This document shows positions 48,064 through 62,600 of a DNA stretch of 64,000 bases, in pieces (position 1 is the first letter of the stretch; each line of letters starts with the position of its first letter). The translations under genes and the position numbers were made by a program. A model generated the notes under the pieces. It ran no database searches. It was not told the origin of the DNA and saw only the letters and a program-made list of their open reading frames with translations. Origin of the DNA: Dioscorea cayenensis subsp. rotundata (lineage: Eukaryota > Streptophyta > Magnoliopsida > Dioscoreales > Dioscoreaceae); the NCBI RefSeq assembly GCF_009730915.1, contig NC_052474.1:6979501-7043500 (forward strand). Reading direction: 5' to 3'.

Positions 48064-51000
48064 TCAATCCAACATAATTGATTCCACAACATCAGGTTCA
48101 GGATCATCTTTTTCTTCGCAATTTGCAGAACAGCCAGAAGATGACGGTAATTGATCTTCTTCATTGTCAAGCCTAGCACTCTCAAATTCTTCTAAAAGAA
48201 GTGCTCTAATTCTGTTTCTCAAGTTGGAGGCCTCTTGAGGCTGAAACCACTTGTTACCAAACTACCAAAACAATAAGGCAGAAAGAAATTCATCAGATAA
48301 ATGAAGCAAAATTTTAATGGCTTGTGAAGTACTTGGTGTTTTTGGTTGCCAAACCATGTTTAGGTCTTTTGCTCGGATCCTTTCAGGTGCTTCTCTAATA
48401 AACCTCTCCATGTAGTAAAGCACAAATACACCACAATCATACTCATTCTTTTGCTGAGGAACCTGGGTAAGATAGATTGCACATACAAGTAGTTCATTAT
48501 CAGGGTATGAGGAAAATCAGGAAATGGAATACAAATTGTATAGGATCAGATAATATCATTTTGTATTCATTCTTTCACTCTTTCACAAGTCAAATAATTC
48601 ATTCGTAAATTAAGATTTGAGAGCTAATACCTTAATCTTTTTCTTCTCAATCCAGTCAGGAAGGCATCGCCATATACCTCTCGAGAAAGGAATATCAAGA
48701 GGGGCAGCACTTTGATTCACAAAATTCCATTCATCTATTAAATAGCTGCCATGCACAAAATCATCACAGAGTCAGTGTATACTGAACCCAAGAAAAGTCT
48801 TATAATAAGAGACTACTGCTCCATTTGAATAGGGCTTTTGACAAAAATGCTTATGTTATTCAAAGGTGCTTCTATTGAATGCTTTTTAAGTGCTTCTATG
48901 CCTAGAAGCACCAAATTACAAGCTTCTAAGGACAAACTAGAAAATAAGCACTTGTTGAAAAACAAATATGCCTGTTTGGCTGTTTTCCCCAGAAGTGCTT
49001 ATTTCATAAAATTAAGCACTTTCTTTTCTTGGTGAGAAATGTGGACAAGCCACAAATCAAACCCTTGACCTCTGATAAAGGAAAGAAATGAAATACCAAC
49101 TCTCTTATTGTAGGGTGGTAGAAAAAAGTCAATCCAAAAGGCTCGTACAATCTGCTAGAAGTTAAAGTTCTGCGTTCTCCTGTGCCATCATGCAAGAGCT
49201 TACAGCATACAGAGTGTGATATTTCGCATAATAATGTCTGTACATGCATTTCTGATAAATGGCTAATGCCTTCTATACTTTTAGCAATAAATAGATATCA
49301 TAAATTATGACTTCAAATTGAAACAAACTGCAAGAATTGGTAACAATTCATATACATTTATTAGCAATTACTGATCAAACTTCAATCAAGAAAAAGTGTG
49401 TATTAAGCTAAATAAAATATAAAATAACAGTAACAGATTAATATTGAATACAACATAGCTAGAATAGATAATGACTTACAAAGCGGCCAAAACAAATTTT
49501 CATGTGTTCTTCAAATACATGCTGTCTCATTATTTTTTTAATATACCTAAAATGGATACCGTAGATAATGATATTCAAATTGAAACTACTACAAGATAAT
49601 TCATCCAAAATAACACCAATTATTGGTTGAACTATAATGAACCAAACTGTGTTTTAATGTTTTAAGTTTTAAAAAGAAAAGAAAGAAAAGATGTAAAATG
49701 ACAGTAGCAGCCCACTCTCAAATGCAACATACCTATCAACAATGTCAAAAATTGGATGGCTACTGTGAATACCAAGTGAATCCAAATGAAGTATGATAGG
49801 ACCTGATTCATCTTCCTTCGCTGGGATACAGATTATAACCAAGCTCCAGTGTGAACTGATATATGAATAATTATGAACAATTATAAGGTTCAGAAGCTTA
49901 AGGATATACAAAAATCTAAAAAAAAGGCAGCAAAAGCATTTTCAGGGTATAGAGATTATTTCAAGTAGAGCTTACCGATAACAGGGATTGATTCTGTAAA
50001 ACAAGATTTATTAGGCTAGATACATGTTAAAGCAGAGGACTGAACAAATTTTTAGACATACATCACACTCCAAGTTATACTATCTACTGCTTGCCACTTA
50101 TCAAATGACTATTACTACATAGCACATACCATCTGCCAAACTCTACATGTTCATTCAATGGAGAAAAATTATTAATTCTTTTGCCAAAGATTTAGTGCAA
50201 GATGAGTAATGGATATGGTAAGCATGGAATGATACCCTATGGTTTGCCAAATGTTTCCATCATATAATACAATATAAGAAGAAACTTACTGTCCATGAAT
50301 TGGCAAAAAGATGTAAGATTTTTGAAAGATATTTACACCTTTCCACCATCGCCTCAACTTCAAAAAGCTTGCACCCTTATCACCCTATAATACAAATTCA
50401 AGTCAAGCATGTACTCAAACATATATAAACTCAATTACTGGAATGAAATGCATAGAACGATTATAAAGGAAGACCCTGGTTGTCCCAAATTTTGTCTAGT
50501 AAGCAAAGATAATATAATGAAATAGAAACCAAAGTCTCAAGTAAAAGGCTTTATGAAAATTTTGTCCAATTCATCTGTGTACTCTAAGCAGCTGCAAACC
50601 TATAATCCAGCCAAAAATTCAAGGACATCAGCAATGCTTAAGTTGTCAAATATTATGTCTAGTATGCTATCCTACCTCACATTCAAAAGTAACCACCAAA
50701 TTGTTGCCTTCAAGCAGAGTAACAAATCTCCTTTATGACATAACAATTTAAAAAAAACATCATCTAAGATTCTTAATTATAACCCTTAGTTAATGCAAAA
50801 CCTGACACTGAAAAATTAAAAGAAACAGAATTCGAGAGTATCAAATGTTCATTTTTCTAAAAGAATAAAGAAAATTTCTTCAAAAGATCTAAAAACTAGT
50901 TGGATTTCCTTCATGTAGAAACTGCAGTTTGAGAGGGAGCAAAAGTAGGCTGTCTACAGTAACTACAAAACCAAATAATAACAACAATAATAAGTCTAGC

Positions 51001-54000
51001 CCTTTCATTACCTCTAGTGGTAGCATGGTTAAAAAGAAAAGAACAAAAGCAATAAAGACTTAACTATGTTTAAGCTGAATAAACCAATAGGATGCTAAAC
51101 AACAAGAAGCAACATGAGCAGCTTCTAAAACCAAAAATATCATACATTGTGGTTCTGCAGTAAATAGCAAGTAAGAGTGTGCAGCATTTAAGCAAAATAC
51201 AAGCTCGAAGTCAATAACAATTCCAACATATACTGCATTTTCTCATGGGAGGCATTTGAGCAGTTCCTGACTTATAATTGTTACCCTTAGAGATGAAATA
51301 GTTCTTTGCATTAAGCTTATCATCTACTAAAATCAAGTCTCGAGGAATCCAGAGGTTGTTCAAGCTTGTCATGAGCTTCAATGTGAAATGTCAATGCTTG
51401 ACATGGCCTTCTTGTTCAGCTGCAAGGACCAGTCTTAACCAAAGCAGCCTTTCCCATAATGTCCATGAATATAGGATTTTTATGAGGTTAGCAAACTGCA
51501 AAAGTCCAATGTCTGATCTCAAAGATGTTTATCCTTTTTATAGAGTATTTGTCTTAGGAGTATAGTCCTCATGTCATATTATCAGAAATAAAGATTAGAA
51601 AACAAATATGCCTAAATGGAATTCGTTTACAGATTATATTCTTAAATATATTAAATTCAATCTGATATCATACAAATGGATTCACAATAGCATACCTCAC
51701 AAAAGTGTGCTTCCTTAAGTTTTTCATAAAAATATGTGTTGAAAATATAATACTTGTCCCTTGCTCTACTGATTGAAGAAAGTGATCTTTGTAGATACCT
51801 GCAAAATTAACCTGAACTATTGGAAAAACTACAGTGTAATTTACACAAAGTCCATGTGAAAGTTAATAAGCACCTCTCAAGAACACATCTTCAGGTAATG
51901 CATGCATACACGTCTGTATGCATATGGTATAATAATGATGGATGATAAATGATATTGGTAGTTCAGATAAAGAAAGCATGTAGATTGTACATACAGATGA
52001 GTAATTTTCATAGCTAATGACTAAACAAAATTTGTAAGCATATCAGCAACTCATCATGTCTAATAAACTTGGATGTGCAATCCCTATTGTGATACACTTT
52101 TCATATATGTGGACAGTGCACCAAGAGGGATGGTAAGTGATATAGGAAGCTCATACAAAGAAAGCATATTCATTGCAACATATCGATGGCATATTGACAA
52201 CTGATCATGACATACAAAGAATGCACACTAATTGTCAATGTTGATAACAATGCCTCTCACTCAATTTATGACAATTATTAGAGGAAATTTACAAACCATT
52301 TCAACAGCCAATTCCTTCAAGAAACTCAAATGCCCAATCTATTTTCAAAAGTCCACATAACAACATAAGCAACAGCAAAGCCTCAATTAATTAGACAAAT
52401 CACAAGATACTCTTCTGCTCCATCCATATATACCCCATTGCCAATGCTATATCTTTGCCCCTTCAATCACTCCTTTTCATCCCCAATGTATGAAACCTAC
52501 TCTGTATAGCATATGTAAAAAATCTTTTGCTAAAAATCCCATGAAATGGACCTCAACGATATATGGTGAGACTTCAAAGGCAACCCAAACTTCATGCCTT
52601 GCATTCTCATCATGATCGAAATAAAAAGAAATAATGCAAGATAGGCTAACACCTAGGTTTTCTAAGCAATTACACCTAGAGAATCTAGGAAACCACACTC
52701 ACAAGAAAAGGCAATTACACCTCGAAACAAAGCATTAAGCCAAAAGAAAAAAAAACAAAACAAAACAAAAACTAAGAATAATTTACACAGCTTGTATGAT
52801 GGGCTTATATGGTTGAAACTTGAAAGAAAATGATAAGCAACATCTGAACATGAATAAACTGTAAATTAACTTGAAAGAGGTGATCAACAATAAATGAAAT
52901 GAAGACTTACTGAATGTAAAAATTCATTATTGTAGAGGTTAAGTACGATCCAGGATCTAGGCATTTTATATCTGAGTAGGAAAGCTCAACAGATTCCGGG
53001 TCATCCCTGGCCACAGAAAAGAATGTAAGAGTTCAAATCCAAATTTGGACCAATTTCTTTTAATGGAAAAAAAAATGGCGCACCTAGAGGGGTAGTAAAC
53101 TTTGGCCTCCCTCCTGAAAATGAATAACATTAGCCATCACACAGAACAATTTTTGGCAAGAAAAATAATACAAAATTTAAGATGATTGTAAGGGTTCCAT
53201 TTACCATTCGTGAAACATAGTCTCATTCACTGGTTGTGTAGAATGTGCCTCTTCGTCCAAAATAACAAAATCTTTTACCTGCCTTAATTTCATGAATATC
53301 AAGTCAGTCTAATCATGGCAACCTTTTAGATCTTGCCTTTTCTTAGAAGCAGGGGCTAAGTACCCTTCCAGTTAATTATAGAAGGCAGCTAATTTTACTC
53401 TCATTTTAACATTCAGAACCACATTTATATAAGATTAAAGATCAGGATATGTCATGTAAAGTCAGTTCAAAAAAATATATATATATACAATTAAGAGTAT
53501 CACGGTCTAGCAATTACAATGACAATTTATGTTAATTAACACTAGAACCTTAGCACTAATCATTGAGATCACTTAGTACATAATTTGAAGGCATATAAAC
53601 AAAGGAAAACAATGCCATTTTAATTTAATTTTAGTGAAGATGGCAAACTTTAAGAACAGAACAACAAAAGCTTGATCCTAAGAGATTGGTTCATAAGTTG
53701 TGTTATTTACTGATTCCAAGTCTAATAATAACATATTATAGTCTGAATTCAATTCACCATATATGATTGTGTCACCATGCTGTTGAAGCGTTATGTTCTC
53801 AGATGCTTGCCAGTTAATTTACAGCAAGTATAAACTAATGACCAAAAGAATATGAATAAACTTTCTGTACCAAAAGTGTAAAAACAAAAACTGTAAAACC
53901 AAAGGGGCATCTTTGTTGGCTTCAAGAAATTTAATTTCCAGACCGGAAACTAAGTCATGAGTAGCAAGTTGCATTTGAAAGAAACCAATTAACACAAAGA

Positions 54001-55597
54001 CATCACATTAGCAACAACAACCAAAAAAACAAAAACAAACAAACAAACAAACAAAAGAAAAGCACTGTATCATGAGAAAAATTGCAAAACCAGTATAAAA
54101 GAGGAAAGAATCAGTACAAGGAAGGGAAATGAGTAAGTTCAGTTGTCACATACATCAAATTTGATTTTGTAATTGAAGTAGTGAATGAATATGAATATGA
54201 ACATGGACAATAACAACATATATTATCCAGCCACACTGATTAAAATATCACATACAGAACAATTAAAGTTCGAACTAGTAGATGTAAAATTCCTAGAAAA
54301 CGTTAACTAAATCATCAAGACATACCTCCTTAAAATTCGACCAGAAAATTTTCTCTTTTCATATAATGAACTGTTAGATGATCCACTATCTGTCTGACCA
54401 CCATTTGAAAACCTGTCTTTCTTTACACCAAGCAAGAAACGGAAAGGCAATCCTCTGAAAGACGTTTTAGCTGGCTGAGAAGAGAATACATCACTATGTC
54501 TGAATTTATTCGCTTTATGTTGTTCTATCCCTAAACTTTTTTGCTTATGTTGACCAATAAAACTCAGCTCCTCATTAAATGCAGTGCACGCCTGATTATA
54601 GATAATGAAAATGCATTTACAAAAAACACAAGAAATTCATGAAAAATCAAGGTTCTGACAAAGAAAAGCATACATGTAATACTAACCTTGTCTTCCAATT
54701 TCTTAGAAAAATGAAACACAGATGAAGATTTTGTCTTTGATGACATACGACTGTAATCTAGATTACTAATCACATCTGCAAGCAAAGAAAACTTAATCAT
54801 TTAAAATATATTAGAATGGGTAGAAAAGTATCTATGATCACTTCTTACAATATGGAAACCGGAAACAAGTAAACACACACACACACACAATTACTTCATA
54901 ATAAACAAATAAAGCATGTCTTCTTTTTCAATACTTCATTATTTTGTTATAATCTTCTAATCTTCTAACTTCACACAAAAAAAAGACACGATTTATGCTA
55001 AACCTTTTACAAACGATATGTCCTTCGATTTCCCATCAATCTAACTGTTAAAATTAGATATATTTATCCCATAAGATCATTCCACAAGCTTCAAAACTCA
55101 CCAGTTGAAGATTTGATCTTCAATTGAGTTGTCCTTCCTCTCGCTTCAGAATCCTATTAGAAACAAACCAAATAACTCAAAAAACCCTTCACAAAAGGCC
55201 AAACTTTCCCATCTCTTCACAAAAACAAAGTTACAAAGATAAACTATCCCAATTTTTTTTTTTTCTTTTATAATTAACATCCAAAACTACAGATCAATCA
55301 AATGCTCACCTTCTGCTTCCTCAAAAGATTTCTTCGACGGAACTCTTCTTCGAATTGGGAGAGATTTGAATGGAGTTTGGCGCCATTATCCTGCAGTCTC
55401 TTAAGGATGAAACCACCATCAAGGAGTTCATGAAGCCTGCGGATCTTCGTCTCAAGGTCATGATCGGAGAGCTCGTTCACCGGAAAAGCTTCACTTGGCG
55501 CCGGCTCATCGGAGGTCACGACCTCTAACTCCGGCGGTGGTGCGGCTCCGCGGCGAAATATAGCGTCCCAGTCTAGGCGGAGTGGCATGTTTTTCAT
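48064..55597 (-). CDS. Ulp1-type SUMO protease, OTS1/OTS2-like
   Basis: Thirteen minus-strand exons: 55597-55310, 55153-55102, 54775-54687, 54591-54326, 53282-53205, 53113-53084, 53006-52911, 51798-51696, 50384-50290, 49855-49733, 48745-48631, 48462-48355 and 48261-48064, giving 546 residues. This cysteine protease family matures SUMO and removes it from nuclear proteins; OTS1/2 act in salt-stress tolerance in Arabidopsis. The N-terminal ~260 residues are variable. The C48 domain contains NIFQKSYIFLPIHG, the catalytic His in SHWSLVIICIP, the Asp in ILHLDSLGIHS, the oxyanion Gln in VPQQKN, and the Cys in YDCGVFVLYYMERFI. All catalytic residues are present. Exon 6 is only 30 bases. Exon 5 needs the AAG acceptor four bases upstream of a CAG to stay in frame. 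Confidence 0.85.
48820..49030. repeat. MITE-like insertion in a SUMO protease intron
   Basis: Contains GGGCTTTTGACAAAAATGCT, several AAGTGCTTCTA and AGAAGCACC words in both orientations, and TATGCCTGTTTGGCTG. This resembles hAT-type MITEs common in plant introns. Borders are not resolved. Confidence 0.4.
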
Positions 55598-58539
55598 CGG
55601 GCTCTCTCCTCGTCGTGTTTTTGGGGATGGCCCACATCGTGACTTATAATATCTTTTTTATTTATTTTAAAAAATCATATATATATATATATAATTATAT
55701 AATGTTTTAATATAAAGACGCGTACACTAACAAATTTGTTTTCGTTTTATTACTGAAAACAAGAGTGAGACAGTAAAAAAATTTTGAGCTCATGATTTAT
55801 CAAAAATAATAATGATAATAAATCATTAGTCATGGGTGTTGACTAATAGTCCAAATTCTTCATCCTTATTAAAAATTGTGCCGATTAGACAATTAGTTAT
55901 TAATCTGTGCGCAAACTTTATATATAGGGTTTATCATTTTTTGTTAAAAAAAATTAATATTGGATTGCTATGATTTATCCAACTTTGATGAGTTCATTCA
56001 AATCTCGATTTTTAAATTAATATAGGGTTTATCGTTTTAAAAAAAAATTAATATTGGATTGTTATGGTTTTCTTTTTCCCCTATGAGCGGTTCTTTTTTT
56101 TTGTTCCTTCCACTTCTAGTGGACTTTTATATTCTAGTGTGTGTTGCTTGGATTTTGTTGGGCTTTTTTGGTCATTTTACTACTTGTTTATAGTTTTCTT
56201 AGTTTGCATTTCAGTTCTATACTATTCTGTTTATTTTAATAATTTATAGTTTATCTATTTTATAAAAAAAATTAAATATCTAGATTTGGAGGATCGATTT
56301 AAAATAATAATAATAAATAAAATAGGTAATATACATGGTTGGGTTGAGTCACAAGTAATATGGATCATTCTAATGACTTTCGGGCTTTTAGCCTAGAAAG
56401 TAGAAACCATACAGCAACTGTTTCTTAACATCTGGAAAATTTCAGGTGAGTTTAGTTTAACAATAACACAAACACTTTGTGTATGTCATGCTGATGTTTT
56501 GAATAATTTTGACAACCCAAATCAAGTTTAGTGGTAATTCTTCCCCAATCCTCAGTGCAAAATCCTCATGCAATTTAATCTTTAAAATCTCTTTTTCAAA
56601 TAAATAATTTTTTTTTACAATCACTTGATTATTTAGCTGCAAGTCATCAAAATAATGGGTGTGCGGAATTGAATTCCGTGCAAGAAAAATTTATCTAATA
56701 CTCTCTTCGTTAATATTTACTCCACTTGTCTCATTGTGAAACTTTTCTTTGTTTTTTTTTATTTATCTATTTAAAAATTTTGTGCAATATTAAATATAAC
56801 TTTTTTTCAAATTTATTTTTAATGTTTAATATACTTCTGCAACTTTCGACAAATTATATTCAACTATATATTTTTCAAAGTATATTTTAAATGAAGGTAA
56901 TATTGAAAAATTAATATATTTTTTATAAATTTTAAGTTACTAACTTCAGCCAATTTTTCTTAATAGGTGAGAATTAAGTTGAATTGATAAGCAAAAAGGA
57001 ACTTGAGGGAGTATTTGTATGTTCATCTTAGTTTTGGCAAGGAGCCATGTTTTGGTAATATCATGTTTAGTAATTTTACCCATATTTTATTTTTTAATTG
57101 TCGACTTTACTTAATTCACATCAATTAAAAAAATTGGTTAAAGTTAGTTAGCTACCTAAATTTTATAAAAAAAAATTATTTACTTTCCAAAACTACCCCT
57201 ATTGAAAACTCCATTAAAACTACCCCTATTTTATTTTTTACTAATTAATTCAGTAGTTTTGTAAACATGTTTCACATTAAATGATTTATTTGTTGGGAAT
57301 ATAAAATATATTTTAAAATAATATTGGAAATGTGTTTCTACTATTGAAAAACTGAAAATATTTATTTGGAAATAGACAAATAGTTGATTGTAATTATTGA
57401 AAAAAAAAGAACGTAAAAGAGCTCTAAAATGTGACAACTAAAATAGAACGGAGGAAGTATTATTTTAATGAAATCGTAGTTTATCAACTTAAAAAAAAAA
57501 CCTCTTGGTTTACCCATTTTAATAACCAAAAAATTCTCTTTTATTTTATTTTTATTTATTTATTAAAAAAAAATTGGGTAAATTAGATAAGGAAAAGCAA
57601 CATAACATGCATAGGCCAAAGAAATAACCTAAAAAACCAACATTAAAACAAGACCAGACTGAAGCGAACCCAATCATCAGGGTGATACACTTCACTACAA
57701 CAACCACACAACAACAAAAGCTGTTTTATTTTGTAATCTATGTTTATTTCCATTGCTTAAATAAATGAAAATTAAATATATAGGGAGAGTGGTCGTCCAT
57801 GGAGGATGGAGCATGGATTAAGACACTTGCTCGGCCCCAACAACCATTGCTTGCTAAAAGTCTCTTATCAATTTTATATCATCTCATCAATACTATGATT
57901 ATGATTTATTTTACCTGTAGTAAATTATCCATAGTTTGTACAAAATAAATAACTTCAAACAAAGATTTTGAAAATTATGTATAATATTCTTCTTTTCTGT
58001 AAATTATTTATTGCCTAACCCTCGTTTACCTTCCACTGTTAACAAGTTTCTAATGAGTAAATAAACCGATCATTTTAAACCACCATCTAATTCATTTACA
58101 TTTGCCTTTTATACCAACATCCAAATCACAACTTCAACAAGTAAATGAGTTCAAGGAAGCTGAATTTTAATATATATATATTGACAAATGCAAGGAGTGC
58201 AAAACTGTCAAGGGCATGTGTACAAAAAAATCAATACACCGAAGAATTTATAGTCTAACAAAATTGGCCCTATATGAACGGCGCTGATATGAGATATCAA
58301 AAGTTTTAGAGTCTAAGTCTAGTAATAACAATTCTCTGGTTGTGGGCGTAGGCTTGCAACCGGCACTTCATCATTGGGTGAGAGCACACGAGCTGAATGT
58401 TTAATTTCAATACGTACACTCCTAGTAATGCTTGTCATATATTTCAAAAAAATAAAATCAACCCTTTTTACAAAAGAGCTAGTGTTGCTTGGGTATTAAA
58501 CTTTTCAACAATTTTAATCAAAATTTTCATGATAAAGTG
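55598..58539. other. Intergenic DNA upstream of the SUMO protease
   Basis: Promoter side of the protease, then AT-rich sequence with one short repeated phrase (TTAATATTGGATTG.TATG at 55950 and 56048). No gene seen. Confidence 0.5.
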
Positions 58540-58559
58540 TTAGATTGGAGTATTTGACT

Positions 58560-58783
58560 TACTCAAAATGATTATATTTTTAATGGTCTTTCATCGCCTC
58601 CTACTATAACTATCACTAAGATTAATCATTTGTTCCTATTTTGGCTCTCTGCAGTGCCCGAGGCTAGAAAAAAGAAGCTAGACGACTTCATCCCTAGTGT
58701 TCGTCATAGCCTGACCTTGTTGGAGACTTACTCGGATGTGGCGGGCGTGTCTAATGGAGATAAGGAGATTTTGAGTTTTTGAC
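58560..58783 (+). mobile_element. Probable 3' end of a 5'-truncated LINE retrotransposon
   Basis: An uninterrupted frame of about 73 codons contains INHLFLFWLSAVPEARKKKL and IPSVRHSLTLLETYS and stops at TTTTGA. It resembles the C-terminal end of plant LINE ORF2 proteins from memory, without a search. No RT domain remains upstream. Confidence 0.4.
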
Positions 58784-59448
58784 TCAACTGGAGGATTAGC
58801 TTTACATCTCCACTACTTGATTTCTTGCAGGGCGGGAGATGTTTTCGTCATCGTTTTTTTAGCTTTTCTATTTATGTTTATATGGTCGGATCATTTTTAG
58901 TGGATCTATTTGAATTTTTACTTTTCTTAAATGGAAGTGGTTTATTCTTTTTTTTATCCAATTCGCAAGGGTAATATGTATCATATTAATCAAATGAAGC
59001 TTTATATGATTTACTATGGTGTAAACTAAGCATTGAGCCATTCAATCACCTCGGAAAGTGAGAAATCTTAAACAAAAAACATCAAGCATTCCATTAAACC
59101 ATTAATCACCACCGGTTTATACTCAACAAAAGAGAGAGCAAATGTGCAATTCAATTAAGCATACCCTTACCCTTACCCTTTAATGAATTATAATCACCAA
59201 CTTAATCTAGTTTTGCCTCACCAAACAGAGACAAAAGGAGCACTTTGAAAGAACCTTGTTCCATTAAGCAATAAATAAAGTCATTAATCACCAACTTGAA
59301 ACTAGTTAATCTAGTTTAGTCTTCACTAATATTATAAAAAGACACAGCCATTGACATTGAGATAACAAAAGCTAGTCATTGTCCAGCTAGCCAACCACAA
59401 CCGCTCATCAATCCCTCTCCCAAGTCGTTGCCACGTTTTCCAATGTCC

Positions 59449-59480
<32 letters not shown>

Positions 59481-59634
59481 GAGAAGACTTTGTTCTTGCA
59501 TAGTTGCATTTTTAGCAAAAAATGCTGAATTGATTCAGATGTTTCAGACTTGTATGAGTCTCTGAGAACTGAAACATGCAAATGCAGTACAACTTGAGAT
59601 TTCTCTGAGTTCTTGTCTCAGTCAATCTGAAACA
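58784..59634. other. Upstream region of the PERK gene
   Basis: AT-rich, with (ATC)n at 59450-59481 and a 5' leader rich in short ATG-containing words before 59635. No separate gene. Confidence 0.5.
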
Positions 59635-62600
59635 ATGGCAGCAATCCCTCCTATCAATGGCAATGGCAATGGCTACTATGGATTTCCATCTCCAATCTCC
59701 ATTGCTCCTCCTCTGTCTTCTTCATCACCAATTCCATCAATCCCACCTCCAAATGCACCATTATCTACTCCTTCTTACTCTTCTCCATCCCCTCCAATGC
59801 TGTCTCCTCCTCCTTCATTGCCACTATCACCTCCACCACCACCACCACCACCACCTACTCTTCCTTACTTTTCTCCACCACCTCCAATGGCATCTCCTCC
59901 TCCTCCTCCAATGCTACTATCATCTCCACCACCACCTCAACCCATTCCTCCAGCATTGCCTCCTAGAGTATCACCACCTCCATCTCCGCAAACTCCGGTT
60001 TATCTTTCACCGCCACCACCTTTTCTTTATCCATCACCACCACCTCCATTGCCGCCTCTGCCGCCGTTACCTCCACCAGTACTATCAGCTCCATCACCCA
60101 AGACTTCACCTTTACCTGCTCCTCATCCTCCACCACCACCACCACCACCACCACCACCTCCTCCTAGGCACAGTGGTTCTCATTCCAACATGACTAAACC
60201 CTCAAGAAGTCCGGCACCGCGACGAGGCAGCTCCAGCGATATCGTGTTTAAGACAGCAGCAGTCACTTCCCTTGCTGTTGTTGCTGGTATTGTGATGCTT
60301 AGTTTAGTAGGAGCAGTCTTTTGGTTTGTGAAGAAGCGCAGGAGGCCTGCAATCGGTGGCAATTCAGTAAACTCTGCCATTCCTGCTTCTTCTCTTGGTT
60401 CTTTACCACAGCCATTAGGTGATTCAATTGATATCTATCTATCGATCTATCTATCTACTTTGTTTTCTAAACTTGATGTTTGGATTGAATTGAATGTTTT
60501 CCATTTATTTTCAATCAGATTCATTGTATTCAAGGCCACCAACAGGTCCTCTTGTTAAGCATGGCTCTGGAACTGGTAGTCATATGTTCTTCTACTCTCC
60601 ATCTCACCAGAGTTTAGGCAGCTTAACATTGTGCTTTACCTATGAGGAGTTGTTAGAATGTACCAATGGCTTCTCCCATGATAGCCTTTTAGGCAAAGGT
60701 GGATTTGGTTGTGTGTACAAAGGTTGTTTGCCGGATAAAAGAGAGGTGGCCGTCAAACAGCTGAAAGTAGGTGGCGCGCAAGGGGAACGGGAATTTAGAG
60801 CCGAAGTTGAGATCATTAGTCGAGTGCACCATCGACATTTAGTTTCTCTTGTAGGTTATTGCATTTCTGAGAATCAAAGATTGCTTGTCTATGACTATGT
60901 CCCAAACAATACTCTTTACCATCATCTTCATGGTAAGCTATACTTTCCACTCAAAAATTGGTTTATTGATGACTATAATTGAGTTCTAAGATGTGATTGC
61001 CATTGTACATGAATTTTGATTTGCAGAGCAAGGAAGCCGGGTTATGGATTGGCCAACAAGAGTTAAGGTAGCTGCCGGTGCAGCTCGTGGAATAGCATAT
61101 CTGCATGAAGATTGTAATATTTTCTTTCTCCTTCTATGTTTACAGTAGTATCAAATGGTAATTCTGAAACATATAATTCTCTTTGTTTCACCAGGCCATC
61201 CTCGAATTATTCATCGAGATATCAAGTCCTCAAACATTCTACTAGATAACAACTTTGAAGCTCAGGTTATCTGCAATCTGTGAGCTGTGACCTCTGAACA
61301 AATTATCTTGTTTCTTCTGTTTCTTTAATTCCTTTTCTTATGATTGACATTTTACCTGTGTTAATGAATTAGGTTTCTGATTTTGGACTTGCAAGATTGA
61401 GTATGGATACCTCCACGCATGTAACTACACGCGTAATGGGGACATTTGGGTAGGTGAAAATATTGTTTAGAAAGTTTATAATTGAATTGATCCCTTTCTG
61501 ATTTTTCATATCAGTATCTATGAATAAATGCAGTCTTGACAGTGATATATATTGTATATACAAAATAGATCAAAATACTAATCATTTGCTTGAAGTTTGC
61601 ACAGAAGATATACACTCAAGAAGAATCTCTTTGCATTGTTATTCTGCTATTAATGTACACAATTTGACAAGTCACAATGATACTGTTAATGTATCAATCC
61701 TTTTAGATGATACTATGCTGTTTTTTCAGATACTTGGCCCCAGAATATGCATCAACAGGGAAGCTGACCGCTAAATCGGATGTATATTCATTCGGAGTTG
61801 TTCTTCTGGAACTTATTACTGGGAGAAAGCCTGTGGATGCATCTCAGCCTTTGGGAGATGAAAGTCTTGTTGAATGGGTAGGCTTTTCCTTTTCATTGCA
61901 TCTCTTCACAAGTTAAAAAGGTTCTGTGTTTATTAAACTTCAGAAGTCTTCATTTATTTAGGATGGTTTTGATGCTTGGATTCACAAAAGCATTTCACAT
62001 TCCTTTGCAAAATTGCGATGATAAATTAAAGAATCAGCTGATACTTTACTGTTGTTGGAAAAAAATTGAATTGAGTGAATTGAGTGTTCATCTAAAAGGA
62101 TTGATACAATATGGATTAAATGTATCTCACACAAGCTAAATAAATAAGTCTTTGTGTTACTTGAACTTCATAAATTTTCATTTGTTTATGTTAGATGTAT
62201 TAAGATGTTACATGGTGTATCTGTACTATATTGTGACGATCTCTATATTAGATCATGCAAACTTTCTTACGCATCATTAGTTTTGATGTTTCGATTAAAA
62301 AAAAGCGATTATATTGTTTGAAATTTTGGAGAGGAAAAGGAATTGATACAATGTGGTTTAAATGTATTTGTGTTTATAAAGGCAATTATCACAAACAATT
62401 TATATTTAATTATGTGTTCCAAAGCCAGTGCATACTTGAATAATAATTCTGAAACATCAACATCAAATAATCTCAGGCTCGGCCTTTGTTACTTCATGCA
62501 CTTGAAACTGGAGAATTCAAAGGACTACTAGATCCAAAGCTCCAGAATAAGTACAACAAAAGCGAAATGTTTCGTATGATTGAAGCTGCAGCAACTTGTG

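Noticed and set aside
59657..60193. His/Leu-rich 178-codon plus-strand frame
   Set aside because: Alternative frame of the proline-codon repeats of the PERK extracellular region.
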